From Metabacillus endolithicus (GTDB lineage: Bacteria; Bacillota; Bacilli; Bacillales; Bacillaceae): DNA of 64,000 bases. Under the pieces are notes generated by a model. The model was given only the letters and a program-made list of their open reading frames with translations, searched no databases and had not been told where the DNA came from. Shown here piece after piece: positions 1-8,466 of this stretch. The position numbers were made by a program, and so were the translations under genes. The first letter of the stretch is position 1. Each line of letters opens with the position of its first letter. Where the stretch lies: positions 2,400,001 to 2,464,000 of the forward strand of contig NZ_CP095550.1 of the NCBI RefSeq assembly GCF_023078335.1. The letters run 5' to 3'.

Positions 1-411
1 TTGGATGAGCTTTTAGCTGCTTTAGCCAGAGGTGTACGCGTCCAAATTATGGTGCCGATGGGAAAGGATCATCCACTTGTAAAAGAAGCTTCGTTCCCAT
101 ATTTTGGTCCACTAATACTGGCAGGTTGTGAAATTCATCGCTATTATCATGGCTTTTTTCACGCAAAAATGATTATGATTGACGATCATCTTTGTGACAT
201 TGGAACAGCAAATTTTGATAAAAGAAGTTTTTATTTAAATGATGAAATGAACTGCCTCATCTATGACCGACAATTCATTCAAGAGGTAAAGACGTTTGTT
301 CAAGGTGACTTTGGTCGTTCAGAATTGTTAACATACCAAGCCTATCAGAAGCGTTCGTTATTTGAAAAAGGAAAGGAAAAGTTTGCAACGTTGGTGTCAC
401 ATTTTTTGTGA
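1..411 (+). CDS. cls: Cardiolipin synthase, C-terminal part (cut by window start)
   Basis: This is the last 136 residues of a phospholipase-D-superfamily protein whose beginning lies outside the window. The second catalytic HKD motif is visible near residues 53-60 (HAKMIMID), followed by the conserved GTANFDKRSF block typical of bacterial cardiolipin synthases. These membrane enzymes join two phosphatidylglycerols into cardiolipin and glycerol. The reading frame is open from base 1 and stops at 411. It sits 78 bp upstream of uvsE on the same strand, matching the ywjE-ywjD pair of B. subtilis, so the minor ClsB/YwjE-type enzyme is the likeliest identity. The family call is firm; the paralogue assignment rests on synteny. 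Confidence 0.85.
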   Translation: MDELLAALARGVRVQIMVPMGKDHPLVKEASFPYFGPLILAGCEIHRYYHGFFHAKMIMIDDHLCDIGTANFDKRSFYLNDEMNCLIYDRQFIQEVKTFVQGDFGRSELLTYQAYQKRSLFEKGKEKFATLVSHFL

Positions 412-489
412 AATTATTGGTGCTCAGGGTGTGGGACCTCTCATGCTCTTTGGCGCTGAAATCGTATACTTTAGAACAGGAGGGAGATC

Positions 490-1446
490 ATGATTATTCG
501 ATTCGGCTATGTGTCACATGCTCTTTCTCTATGGGATTGCTCACCAGCCAAAACATTAACATTCACAAGATGGAAAAAGCTCGAAGAACAAGAACGACAC
601 GAGCAATTATTGTTTGTAACGAAGCAAAATCTAGAACACACATTACGAATGATGCACTACAATATTGCCCACGAAATAATGGTATACAGGATGTCATCAT
701 CGATTGTTCCGCTAGCGACTCATCCTGAGGTACTTTGGGATTATCAAACACCATTTAAAGATTTACTTACTGAAATTGGGGATTTGGTGAAAAAGTATAA
801 GCTGCGGACAAGTTTTCATCCCAATCAGTTCACACTGTTTACAAGTGATAAAAAGCATATTACAGAAAATGCAGTTGGCGATATGACCTATCATTATGAT
901 TTATTGGATGCGATGGGACTTGCAGATGAAGCCATTATTAACATCCATGTTGGCGGAGCTTATGGGGATAAGATAAAGGCTACAGAACGTTTTCATCAAA
1001 ATATCAAAAAACTGCCACCACATATAAAAAAGCGAATGACTCTAGAAAATGATGATAAAACTTATACAACATCAGAAACATTAGCCATTTGTCAAAAAGA
1101 GCAAATTCCTCTTTTGTTTGATTATCATCATTACATGGCAAATAAAGATGATGATGAGAATTTTTTAGAGCTGCTTCCTACTATTTTTGATACGTGGGAG
1201 TGGGTCGGAATACACCCCAAAATACATGTTTCCTCTCCAAAGTCTGAGAAGGAATTCCGCAGTCATGCTGATTATGTTGATGCTGAGTTTTTAATGCCGT
1301 TATTAAAAGGGTTAAAAGAATTGAATGTTGATGTAGATTTGATGATTGAAGCGAAGCAGAAGGATAAAGCCGCATTGAAGCTTTGTGAAGATGTTGCGAA
1401 GATTCGAGGGGTTAAGCGGATTGGTGGCGCTACTATAGAATGGTAG
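490..1446 (+). CDS. uvsE: UV damage endonuclease UvsE
   Basis: The 318-residue protein has the length and sequence of UvsE, a metal-dependent TIM-barrel endonuclease that nicks DNA 5' of UV photoproducts and starts alternative excision repair. Metal-site motifs are visible: FHPNQF near residue 110, NIHVGGAYG near 154, LENDDK near 185, FDYHHY near 210 and IEAKQKD near 286. The ATG at 490 has a GGAGGG ribosome site 6 bases upstream; a longer overlapping frame starting at 408 lacks this and is not real. Gene order after a cardiolipin synthase matches B. subtilis, where ywjD (uvsE) is reported to be expressed in the forespore. No convincing SigG promoter was identified here. Confidence 0.93.
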   Translation: MIIRFGYVSHALSLWDCSPAKTLTFTRWKKLEEQERHEQLLFVTKQNLEHTLRMMHYNIAHEIMVYRMSSSIVPLATHPEVLWDYQTPFKDLLTEIGDLVKKYKLRTSFHPNQFTLFTSDKKHITENAVGDMTYHYDLLDAMGLADEAIINIHVGGAYGDKIKATERFHQNIKKLPPHIKKRMTLENDDKTYTTSETLAICQKEQIPLLFDYHHYMANKDDDENFLELLPTIFDTWEWVGIHPKIHVSSPKSEKEFRSHADYVDAEFLMPLLKGLKELNVDVDLMIEAKQKDKAALKLCEDVAKIRGVKRIGGATIEW

Positions 1447-1517
1447 TGCCATTTTCCTACTTAAAATGGTAACGTTTTCACTTGATTTATATGAATGATC
1501 TGGGTTATCCTTTATTC

Positions 1518-1601
1518 TACAACGGTGCACTTACATTTCTTTTTGTGCAATCGGTTGCGCAAAAAGAAATGTTTTGTAAGCGTTTAAAATAAACCGTTGT
1601 A
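1518..1601. promoter_or_regulatory. Nested palindrome with LacI-type operator upstream of beta-amylase
   Basis: An 18-bp inverted repeat (arms 1533-1550 and 1555-1572, one mismatch that is a G-T wobble) encloses a 4-base loop. Its centre reads GCAATCGGTTGC, matching the LacI-family operator pattern GCAA-N-CG-N-TTGC used by maltose regulators of the MalR type. An outer inverted repeat, TACAACGGT (1518-1526) with ACCGTTGTA (1593-1601), surrounds it. The whole structure ends 20 bases before the amylase ATG. It may act as an operator in DNA, as a 5' leader hairpin in RNA, or both. The regulator is not in this window. Confidence 0.6.
1575..1588 (+). promoter_or_regulatory. cre-like site (CcpA) before beta-amylase
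   Basis: TGTAAGCGTTTAAA matches the catabolite-responsive element consensus TGWAANCGNTNWCA except at one of the last two positions. It lies 33 bases upstream of the beta-amylase start, a common place for CcpA repression. A second, weaker cre-like match (TGGTAACGTTTTCA) is at 1467-1480. Confidence 0.5.
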
Positions 1602-1620
1602 CAACAAAGGAGGATGTTAT

Positions 1621-3279
1621 ATGTGTCATTTTTTCAAAAGGTTTGGAATTAGCTTACTCATTATTCTACTTACCGTATCTTCTCTTTTTTCACCCTCAGC
1701 AAGCGCAGACATCAAATCAGATTATAAAACATACGTCATGGCACCACTTACTAAAATCACAAACTGGAGTGATTTTGCAAAGCAGTTGGCTACTTTAAAA
1801 AGCAATGGGGTATATGCTTTAACAACTGATGTTTGGTGGGGTGATGTTGAAAAAAACGGCAACAATCAATTTGATTGGTCCTACTATCGTCAATATGCAC
1901 AAACTGTAAGAGAATCAGGACTTAAATGGGTTCCGATCATCTCTACACATCAATGTGGCGGTAATGTTGGTGATGATTGCAATATTCCAATACCAAGCTG
2001 GGTTTGGAATTTAGCCTCTACTGATACACTTACTCATAAATCTGAAACCGGCTACGTGAACAAAGAAACATTATCTCCATGGGCAAAAGGTGTCATTTCA
2101 ACACAATATGATGAATTGTATGAATCATTTTCGCAAAATTTCTCAGATTATAAAGATATTATTATAAAAATCTACTTAAGTGGTGGACCTGCAGGTGAAT
2201 TAAGATTTCCATCTTATGTATCAAGTGACGGATGGTCTTACCCCTCAAGAGGAAAACTGCAAGCATATACGGAAACAGCGAAAAGTGACTTCCGAACAAA
2301 TATGCAAGCTAAATATAGTACTTTAACAAACTTAAATACTGCTTGGAAAACAAATCTTACTACATGGTCTCAGGTAAACCCACCTTCAGACGGAGATAAT
2401 TTTTTCTCCTCAGGTGCTGCCTATAATAGCCAATATGGAAAAGATTTTATGACATGGTATCAAAATGTTTTAATTAAACATCTTAACTTAATTAGTCAGA
2501 AGGCTCATGAAAATTTTGATGCTACATTTGGTGTTCCAGTCGGCGCTAAAATTGCCGGAATCCACTGGAAAATGAATGATCCTTCCATGCCACATGCAGC
2601 TGAATACTCAGCTGGTTATTACAACTATGCAAGCATACTTGATCAATTCAAAGCTAGTAATCTACATCTTACTTTTACATGCTTAGAAATGGACAACAGT
2701 CAAGAGTTTACAAGCCCGTATTACTCAGCACCAAAGGCTCTTGTTACTCAAATTGCAAATTTGGCAACACAAAGAGGAATCGTGCTTAACGGCGAGAATG
2801 CACTGGCTATCTCTAGCTCTGATGCTAGCTATAGTGAGTCTCGCTACCGAAATACGGCACAGCACTTATTCAATGAAGGCTTCAGCGGTTTCACTCTGCT
2901 TCGATTAGCAAATGTCGTTCAATCTAATGGCACAAAAACAGCTGAAATGGACCGCTTCAGAGATATTTTAGCTCTACAGCCAATCAACGTTGAATTTATC
3001 GTTAAAAATGCTCCAACTGCATACGGTGATACGGTTTATGTAACAGGGAACCGCTGGGAAATGGGAATGTGGAACAATCCTGATGGAGACATGATCAAAC
3101 TAACTTGGGATAACACAAATAAAGACTGGCGCGGAACAGCAACTATCGCAGCTAATCGTTACTATGAATTTAAAGCTGTGGTTGTTGGCTCAAATGGAAG
3201 TCCAAAAGCATGGGAACCTAATGCTAATAATACTTGGTCTACACCTAATGTGAGTTCGAATTATACGATTCAGTGGTAG
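1621..3279 (+). CDS. Secreted beta-amylase (GH14) with C-terminal starch-binding domain
   Basis: Beta-amylase releases maltose from the non-reducing ends of starch. The ATG at 1621 follows AAAGGAGG by seven bases and opens a signal peptide with a hydrophobic stretch ending in SPSASA, likely cleaved before DIKSD. The GH14 barrel covers roughly residues 30-450. The catalytic acid lies in GGPAGELRFPSY (Glu near residue 193) and the catalytic base in LNGENALA (Glu near 392). A CBM20-like starch-binding domain occupies about residues 455-552, from INVEFIVKN to the C-terminal TIQW. The 552-residue length fits Bacillus beta-amylases. The upstream operator and cre-like site suggest substrate induction and catabolite repression. 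The gene stands alone, with its own terminator. Confidence 0.95.
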   Translation: MCHFFKRFGISLLIILLTVSSLFSPSASADIKSDYKTYVMAPLTKITNWSDFAKQLATLKSNGVYALTTDVWWGDVEKNGNNQFDWSYYRQYAQTVRESGLKWVPIISTHQCGGNVGDDCNIPIPSWVWNLASTDTLTHKSETGYVNKETLSPWAKGVISTQYDELYESFSQNFSDYKDIIIKIYLSGGPAGELRFPSYVSSDGWSYPSRGKLQAYTETAKSDFRTNMQAKYSTLTNLNTAWKTNLTTWSQVNPPSDGDNFFSSGAAYNSQYGKDFMTWYQNVLIKHLNLISQKAHENFDATFGVPVGAKIAGIHWKMNDPSMPHAAEYSAGYYNYASILDQFKASNLHLTFTCLEMDNSQEFTSPYYSAPKALVTQIANLATQRGIVLNGENALAISSSDASYSESRYRNTAQHLFNEGFSGFTLLRLANVVQSNGTKTAEMDRFRDILALQPINVEFIVKNAPTAYGDTVYVTGNRWEMGMWNNPDGDMIKLTWDNTNKDWRGTATIAANRYYEFKAVVVGSNGSPKAWEPNANNTWSTPNVSSNYTIQW

Positions 3280-3285
3280 AAAGAG

Positions 3286-3327
3286 TCCCCTTGGTTTGGG
3301 TTTAGCAAACTGAGGGGGTTTTTGTTT
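3286..3327 (+). terminator. Rho-independent terminator of the beta-amylase gene
   Basis: An imperfect hairpin CCCCTTGGTTTG / CAAACTGAGGGG followed by TTTTTGTTTT starts 7 bases after the amylase stop codon. Confidence 0.8.
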
Positions 3328-3425
3328 TAGTGGTGAATTACTCCTTTTAATGGAAAAAACTTAAGCGAAGCCTACTACTTTGGTTTTTTATTGCATTATA
3401 CAGTGCCAGAACTGGGGTTTTAGGT

Positions 3426-3522
3426 TTTATCTTCGATTATAGGCATTTTATCTACGATTTTGATTATTTTATCTTCGATTATGGAGGGTTTATCTTCGAT
3501 TCCTGCAACCTTATCTTCGATT
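3426..3522. repeat. 21-bp tandem array (TTTATCTTCGATT), 5 copies
   Basis: The 13-mer TTTATCTTCGATT, allowing one change in copies 2 and 5, recurs at 3426, 3447, 3468, 3489 and 3510, exactly every 21 bp. The 8-base linkers between copies are not conserved. The array fills the gap between the convergent 3' ends of the amylase gene and argS. A short open frame running through it is not supported as a gene. Confidence 0.9.
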
Positions 3523-3539
3523 ACCTTTTTCTATAAAAA

Positions 3540-3575
3540 AAACCCAGATGAGCAATTCTCATCTGGGTTTTTTTG
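3540..3575 (-). terminator. Terminator of argS (likely bidirectional)
   Basis: A perfect 13-bp stem, AAACCCAGATGAG / CTCATCTGGGTTT, with a 5-base loop is flanked by A and T runs. It begins right after the argS stop codon. Confidence 0.9.
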
Positions 3576-5245
3576 TTACATCTTTTCAGGTGCAGAAACA
3601 CCAATGATCGTAAGTGCATTTTGTAATGTAACTTGCGTTGCTTTCATTAGGCCTAGTCTTGCACGGCTTTTTTCTGTATTTTCAGGATCTAGCACTTTTT
3701 CAGCGTTATAGAAGCTGTGAAGTGTTGATGCTAGGTCATAAATGTAATTTGTAATGCGGTGCGGAATACGTTTTTGAGCTGCTTCCGCTACTGCTTGTGG
3801 GAATTCGCCTAGTTTTTTCAATAAGTCAAATTCTTTTTCTGATGAAATTTCATCTAATTTTAGGTTATCTTCAAATGATAATCCCTGTTCCTCACCTTGG
3901 CGCAGCATGCTGCAAATACGTGCATGAGCATATTGTGCGTAGTATACAGGGTTTTCGTTTGATTTTGAGACAGCAAGATCAAGATCAAAGTCCATATGTG
4001 TATCGGCACTTCTCATCGCAAAGAAGTAACGTACGGCATCAAGACCTACTTCTTCAATCAAATCACGCATAGTAACAGCCTTACCTGTACGTTTACTCAT
4101 CTTCATTTTTTCACCGTTTTTGTAAAGATGAACAAGCTGAATGATTTCTACTTCAAGAGTATCCTTACCATAACCTAGTGCTTCAATTGCTGCCTTCATA
4201 CGAGGAATATAGCCGTGGTGGTCTGCTCCCCATACGTTGATTAGCTTTATAAAGCCACGGTCAAGCTTGTCCTTGTGATAAGCAAGGTCTGGTGTTAAAT
4301 ATGTGTAAGAGCCGTCATTTTTAATTAAAACGCGGTCTTTGTCATCACCAAATGTTGTTGAACGGAACCATGTTGCACCATCTTCTTCATAGATGTGACC
4401 TTTTTCTTTTAATGCAGCAAGGGCATTATCAATTTTTCCGTTGTGATAAAGAGATGTTTCTGAGTACCAGACATCAAATGGCACACGGAATTCTTCTAAG
4501 TCAGTTTTCAGCTTTGCCATTTCATATTTTAATCCGTATTCTCTGAAAAAGCTTAGGCGCTCGTCACTTGATTGATCAACGAACTTATCTCCGTACTCTT
4601 CTGCAAGCTTTTTCCCAATGCCAACAATGTCTTCCCCATGGTAGCCATCCTCAGGCATTTCTTTATCCTTCCCTAGCGCTTGGAAGTAGCGTGCTTCTAC
4701 TGAAAGAGCTAAGTTGTTAATTTGGTTTCCGGCATCATTGATGTAGTACTCACGTGATACATCGTGGCCGCTTTCGCTAAAACGTTACATAATGAATCAC
4801 CTACAGCTGCTCCACGGGCATGACCTAAGTGAAGGTCACCCGTAGGATTTGCTGAAACAAACTCAACTTGAACTTTTTCTTTGTTTCCTACGTTTATTTC
4901 TCCATAGCTAACGCCTGCTTTTAAAATGTTTGGAATTAAGTCTGTAAGATAGCTATTATTCATGTAAAAGTTAATGAATCCAGGACCAGCAATTTCAATT
5001 TTTTCAATTGAACCTTTTTCTTTATCAAAATTCTCAACAATCGCTTCTGCAATGGCGCGTGGTGCTTTTTTCGCTACACGTGCAAGCTGCATCGCCATGT
5101 TTGTTGAATAATCTCCATGTGCTTTTTCCTTTGGAAGTTCTAATAATACGTCTGGAATTTGTGTTTCTTCAGCTAAACCGGCTTTTAAAACGGAAGCTTT
5201 GATTTCATCTTTTAACCGTTCTTTGACTTGCTCAACGATATTCAT
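3576..5245 (-). CDS. argS: Arginyl-tRNA synthetase, interrupted by a one-base frameshift
   Basis: ArgS charges tRNA-Arg and is essential. The class I signature is visible in the N-terminal piece ([17 protein letters not shown]), KMSKRTGKA is the KMSKS loop, and the anticodon-binding DALR region reaches the C-terminus. The frame breaks near 4767-4770: the first part reads LCNVLAKA and then leaves the family, while the expected [16 protein letters not shown] continues in the next frame. Restoring one G in the GCGGCC stretch gives 556 residues, the length of B. subtilis ArgS. Start ATG 5245 has an AAGGAGGAG site inside the end of ywiB. Because the gene is essential and everything else is intact, a sequence error is more likely than a pseudogene. 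Confidence 0.93.
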
Positions 5246-5247
5246 TG

Positions 5248-5673
5248 TTACTCCTCCTTGTAGGTAATCATCAGTTTATGTACATGCTTTTCATTTTCAT
5301 CTATTTGCAAATCATATAAAATAACGAGCTTATCTTCAAGCTCTGTTTTTTCTATTGTTAGTGATTTTGTGTATGTTTCTAATTGAAGCTTGCCAAATGG
5401 TGTACCATAATCGGTTAGTGTTACCTCATCTTCGATAAAACGCTGTTTCATCGTAACCGCACCAGATCGCATAACCATAACCTCACGATCAGCAATTTTC
5501 ACAGTTGTTTTGACCGATCCGAGTTCATGAGTTTCATCATAACGGAGATAAATGGTTTTCCCCTTTAAAAAGTATTCACCTGTTGTTGAAACTTCAATCG
5601 TTTCTTTATCATCATCATGTTGATTCTGGATCTCCGACAACACATGGATTCTAATAGGCGTGCTTTCTGACAT
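5248..5673 (-). CDS. ywiB: DUF1934 protein YwiB
   Basis: The 141-residue protein is a DUF1934 family member, a calycin-like beta-barrel of unknown function, as found directly upstream of argS in B. subtilis. The sequence is rich in alternating beta-strand patterns such as [20 protein letters not shown] and [17 protein letters not shown], with no signal peptide or membrane segment. The stop codon lies two bases before the argS ATG, and the argS ribosome site sits within its last codons, so the two are translationally coupled. Function is unknown. Confidence 0.85.
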   Translation of the reverse strand: MSESTPIRIHVLSEIQNQHDDDKETIEVSTTGEYFLKGKTIYLRYDETHELGSVKTTVKIADREVMVMRSGAVTMKQRFIEDEVTLTDYGTPFGKLQLETYTKSLTIEKTELEDKLVILYDLQIDENEKHVHKLMITYKEE

Positions 5674-5754
5674 GTAGACACTCCCTTTCCATCATTCTCC
5701 TTTAACTTTAATAGTATAAAGAACACATTGCAACTACGCAAGAGAGAAAAATTC

Positions 5755-5782
5755 GGTGCCTGTCACTTCCCGAAGTTTGTCG
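5755..5782. repeat. Dispersed 28-bp repeat, copy 1
   Basis: This 28-mer starts GGTGCCTGTCACTTCCCG and ends GTTTGTCG. It is identical, in reverse complement, to copies at 15476-15503 and 46276-46303. It is a dispersed intergenic element of unknown role. Confidence 0.85.
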
Positions 5783-5950
5783 TTTAGGGCGGGAAGTAAC
5801 TCGTACACCTTAATTTATGGTCATTTAGTGAGTGTTTATTTGTTGAATTTGTTCTACTTATCCCTGTTTCATCGGATTGATCCGCGGATTTGAAACACTT
5901 ATCTGCAATTAGGTTTTGCTGGATTGGGGCAAAAATTGAGCTGTGGACTT

Positions 5951-6310
5951 GTGTTGTTGTCTCGATACGGCTGGTATCGGGCCAGTTATAGAGCCGTAGA
6001 CTGTGTTGTTGTCTCGATTCTGCTGGTATCGGGACAGTTATAGAGACATAGACTGTGTTGTTGTCTCGATTCTGCTGGTATCGGGACAGTTATAGAGACA
6101 TAGACTGTGTTGTTGTCTCGATTCTGCTGGTATCGGGACAGTTATAGAGACATAGACTGTGTTGTTGTCTCGATTCTCCCAGTATCGGGACTTAACCTGG
6201 TCCTAACACTGATTTGTTGTCTCGATTCTCCCAATATCGGGACTTAACCTGATCCTAACACTGATTTGCTGTCTCAATTCCCAGTATCCGGACAAACATT
6301 AAGACATGGA
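5951..6310. repeat. 52-bp tandem array, about 6.7 copies, hairpin in each unit
   Basis: Units begin at 5951, 6003, 6055, 6107, 6159, 6211 and 6263, exactly 52 bp apart. Copies 2-4 are nearly identical; copies 5-7 diverge in the second half. Each unit contains TGTCTCGAT, an 8-base loop and ATCGGGACA, an inverted repeat with one wobble. The array lies between the ywiB start and the 3' end of the CAP-domain gene. There are no unique spacers, so it is not a CRISPR array. Confidence 0.93.
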
Positions 6311-6339
6311 CGAAAATTTACCCATATTTAAATACCACC

Positions 6340-6372
6340 AAAAAAACAGCCAGCTAATGCTGACTGCTCTTC
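6340..6372 (-). terminator. Terminator of the CAP-domain gene
   Basis: On the minus strand, AGTCAGC and GCTGGCT pair around ATTA and are followed by TTTTTTTGG, immediately after the stop codon. Confidence 0.75.
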
Positions 6373-6377
6373 CAAAC

Positions 6378-7172
6378 TTATTTCCCAATAAACTGCTGAG
6401 TCCAATAGTTACCTTCCGCTACATACCCTACCCCAATGTGAGTAAAGTTTGAACTTAGGATGTTTGCACGGTGGCCTGAGCTGTTCATCCACGCGTTTAC
6501 AACTTCTTGTGGAGTGCGTTGGCCTTTTGCGATGTTTTCGCCTGCTGTACGGTATGTTACGCCGAATTTCTTCATCATATCAAATGGTGAGCCGTATGTT
6601 GGGCTTGTATGTGAAAAGTAGTTATTTTTTTGCATATCTAATGATTTCTCACGAGCTACTTTGCTTAAAGTTAGATCAACTTTTAACGCTGGTAGACCTT
6701 GTTTTGCGCGTTCTTGGTTTGTTAAATCCACTACTTGCTGCTCGTATTGGCTAAGCTGATAGCTTGCTTGCTCAGTAGTTTGTTCTGGTTGAGCTGGTTG
6801 CTGTGTAGTAGGCTGTTGAGCTGCTGGCTGTTCTGTTGGTGGTTGTTCAACGGCTGGCTCTTGAGTTGCCGGCTGTTCAGCTATTGGTTGTTGTTCAACT
6901 TCTACTGGTTCTTCTTTAGTAGTTGTTTCTGGTTGTTGTGTTGGTTGTTGTGTTGGTTGTTGTGTTGGTTGTTGTGTTGGTTGTTGAATTTTAACGTTAC
7001 TAAAATATTTTTGGAGCAGAGCATTAATGCGCTCCATATCAACATGACCAGATTGATAATAGTAAACTTTTGTTTGTGTAGTGTTTGAAGCCGCATCAGC
7101 TTTATCAACGATTGGATTTGCCATTAATAATGCTGCACCTGCTACGACTGACAATATGATTTTCTTCTTCAT
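6378..7172 (-). CDS. Secreted CAP-domain (SCP/PR1) protein, YkwD-like
   Basis: A 264-residue exported protein. The ATG at 7172 is preferred over the one at 7181 because the GGGAGG site directly abuts the latter. Residues 1-28 form a signal peptide (MKKKIILSVVAGAALLM, cleavage near ADAAS). A low-complexity linker follows, with five QPTQ units encoded by a 12-bp repeat and further Gln/Pro/Thr/Glu-rich sequence. The C-terminal ~125 residues are a CAP domain with LTNQERAKQGLPAL, FSHTSPTYGSP, GENIAKGQ and WMNSSGHRANIL, which carry the conserved His and Glu. Bacillus homologues such as YkwD are extracellular and their biochemical role is unsettled. It is monocistronic. Confidence 0.88.
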   Translation of the reverse strand: MKKKIILSVVAGAALLMANPIVDKADAASNTTQTKVYYYQSGHVDMERINALLQKYFSNVKIQQPTQQPTQQPTQQPTQQPETTTKEEPVEVEQQPIAEQPATQEPAVEQPPTEQPAAQQPTTQQPAQPEQTTEQASYQLSQYEQQVVDLTNQERAKQGLPALKVDLTLSKVAREKSLDMQKNNYFSHTSPTYGSPFDMMKKFGVTYRTAGENIAKGQRTPQEVVNAWMNSSGHRANILSSNFTHIGVGYVAEGNYWTQQFIGK

Positions 7173-7530
7173 ATGTTTCATCCTCCCTTATCAACTGCTT
7201 GCTGACGAACATATCGTATCATGTGTTTTTTTGTCATAATTAAGGGAGAATTTAACAATATTTGATTTTATGATGTTTTAATAGGTTAAAGGTCATATCA
7301 TTTTTCAGACTCTATCAGGTGTTTCATAGAAAAAATAGAATCTCTGCTTTACTATGAATAATTTCCTATAAATATTTAAAAAATGGGTTTTACACCAAAT
7401 TTTTATCCTTAAAATCCTGTTGACAGGTTTTTGAAAACCGTTAGGATATTACATTTATATCCGCTATGTTACAAAGGTTAAGTTTATTTCAACATCAAAA
7501 AAGACCCGAAGTAATCGGGCCTATCTCTTC
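7173..7530. other. Intergenic region between CAP gene and speB
   Basis: This is the 5' flank of the CAP gene and the 3' flank of speB. Apart from the speB terminator near its right edge I see no gene and no repeat, only AT-rich sequence. A TTGACA at about 7419 on the plus strand drives no recognisable gene. Confidence 0.6.
7500..7528 (-). terminator. Terminator of speB
   Basis: On the minus strand, GGCCCGAT and TTCGGGTC flank a short loop and are followed by TTTTTTG. Confidence 0.75.
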
Positions 7531-8411
7531 TTATCCTTTTTTCTGTACTAAACCAAGAATCATTTCTCTGATAATTTTGCTTGCTGTGTTTGCTGTTTGC
7601 TCAGAATGATCATAAATTGGCGCAACCTCAACTAAATCTGAACCAACCACACGTACATCTGAATTAGCAATTTCATGAATAGATGCTAAAAGTTCTTTTG
7701 ATGTGATACCACCAGCATCCACTGTACCTGTCCCCGGTGCATGTGCAGGGTCAAGGACATCAATATCAATTGTTAAGTAAACTGGGCGACCTGCAAGCGT
7801 TGGTAAAATTTCTTTTAATGGCTCAAGTACTTCAAACTTCGAGATATGCATGCCCACTTCTTTTGCCCAACGGAATTCTTCCTTCATACCAGAACGAATG
7901 CCGAAAGAGTAAACATTTGTTGGTCCGATGTGATCTGCAATTTTTTTGATCGGTGTTGAATGTGATAAAGGCTCACCTTCATAATCATCACGAAGATCTG
8001 TGTGTGCATCAAAATGAATAATCGCAAGATCTGGGTACTTTTTGTACATAGCCTTCATAACAGGCCAAGAAACTAAGTGCTCTCCACCCATGCCTAGTGG
8101 GTATTTTCCGTCCGAAAGCAACTTATCGATATATTCCTCAATCATTTCAATGCTTTTTTGCGGATTTCCAAAAGGAAGTGGGATATCACCAGCATCGAAA
8201 TATTTTACTTCTTCAAGCTCTTTATCTAAATATGGTTGTATTCCTCAAGACCTATTGATACTTCACGAATACGAGACGGGCCGAAACGAGAGCCAGGGCG
8301 ATAGCTTACTGTCCAGTCCATTGGCATTCCGTAAATAACCGCTTCACTTTCTTCATAGCTTGGATGACTTTTAATAAAAACATTACCTGAATATGCTTCA
8401 TCAAATTTCAT
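7531..8411 (-). CDS. speB: Agmatinase, interrupted by a one-base frameshift
   Basis: SpeB hydrolyses agmatine to putrescine and urea, the step before spermidine synthase. It is a ureohydrolase with a binuclear Mn site; the motifs GGEHLVSWP, FDAHTDLRD and TIDIDVLDPAHAPGTGT are visible. The N-terminal 61 residues (MKFDEAYSG to LEEYN) and the remaining two thirds are in different frames. Adding one C near 8234-8235 restores EEYNPYLDKELEEVKYF and a 293-residue protein, close to the B. subtilis length of 290. ATG 8411 has a CGGAGG site. It follows speE in the same operon, separated by a hairpin terminator. A sequencing error is the likely cause of the break. Confidence 0.92.
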
Positions 8412-8429
8412 TGAGTTTTTCCTCCGTTC

Positions 8430-8460
8430 TTAAAAAAAGTGAGGCTTTACCCTCACTTCA
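8430..8460 (-). terminator. Intercistronic terminator or attenuator between speE and speB
   Basis: AAGTGAGGGTAAAGCCTCACTTTTTTT on the minus strand (stem AGTGAGG/CCTCACT) lies between the speE stop and the speB ribosome site. Since speB has no other obvious promoter in the 55-bp gap, partial read-through would lower speB relative to speE. Confidence 0.75.
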
Positions 8461-8466
8461 TCTTTT

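Noticed and set aside
408..728. Open frame overlapping cls and uvsE
   Set aside because: It overlaps the well-supported uvsE gene in another frame and has no ribosome site or family resemblance.
3460..3711. Plus-strand frame through the 21-bp array and argS terminator
   Set aside because: It consists of the tandem repeat (a 7-residue period), a terminator hairpin and antisense argS sequence.
5246..5720. T-box leader controlling argS
   Set aside because: argS is directly preceded by ywiB, and I found no T-box sequence or specifier stem-loop upstream of ywiB.
5951..6310. CRISPR array
   Set aside because: The whole 52-bp unit repeats without unique spacers, and no cas genes are present.
6735..7088. 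Plus-strand Leu/Trp/Cys-rich frame
   Set aside because: It is the antisense of the QPTQ/Gln-rich linker of the CAP-domain gene; the composition is an artefact of the repeat.
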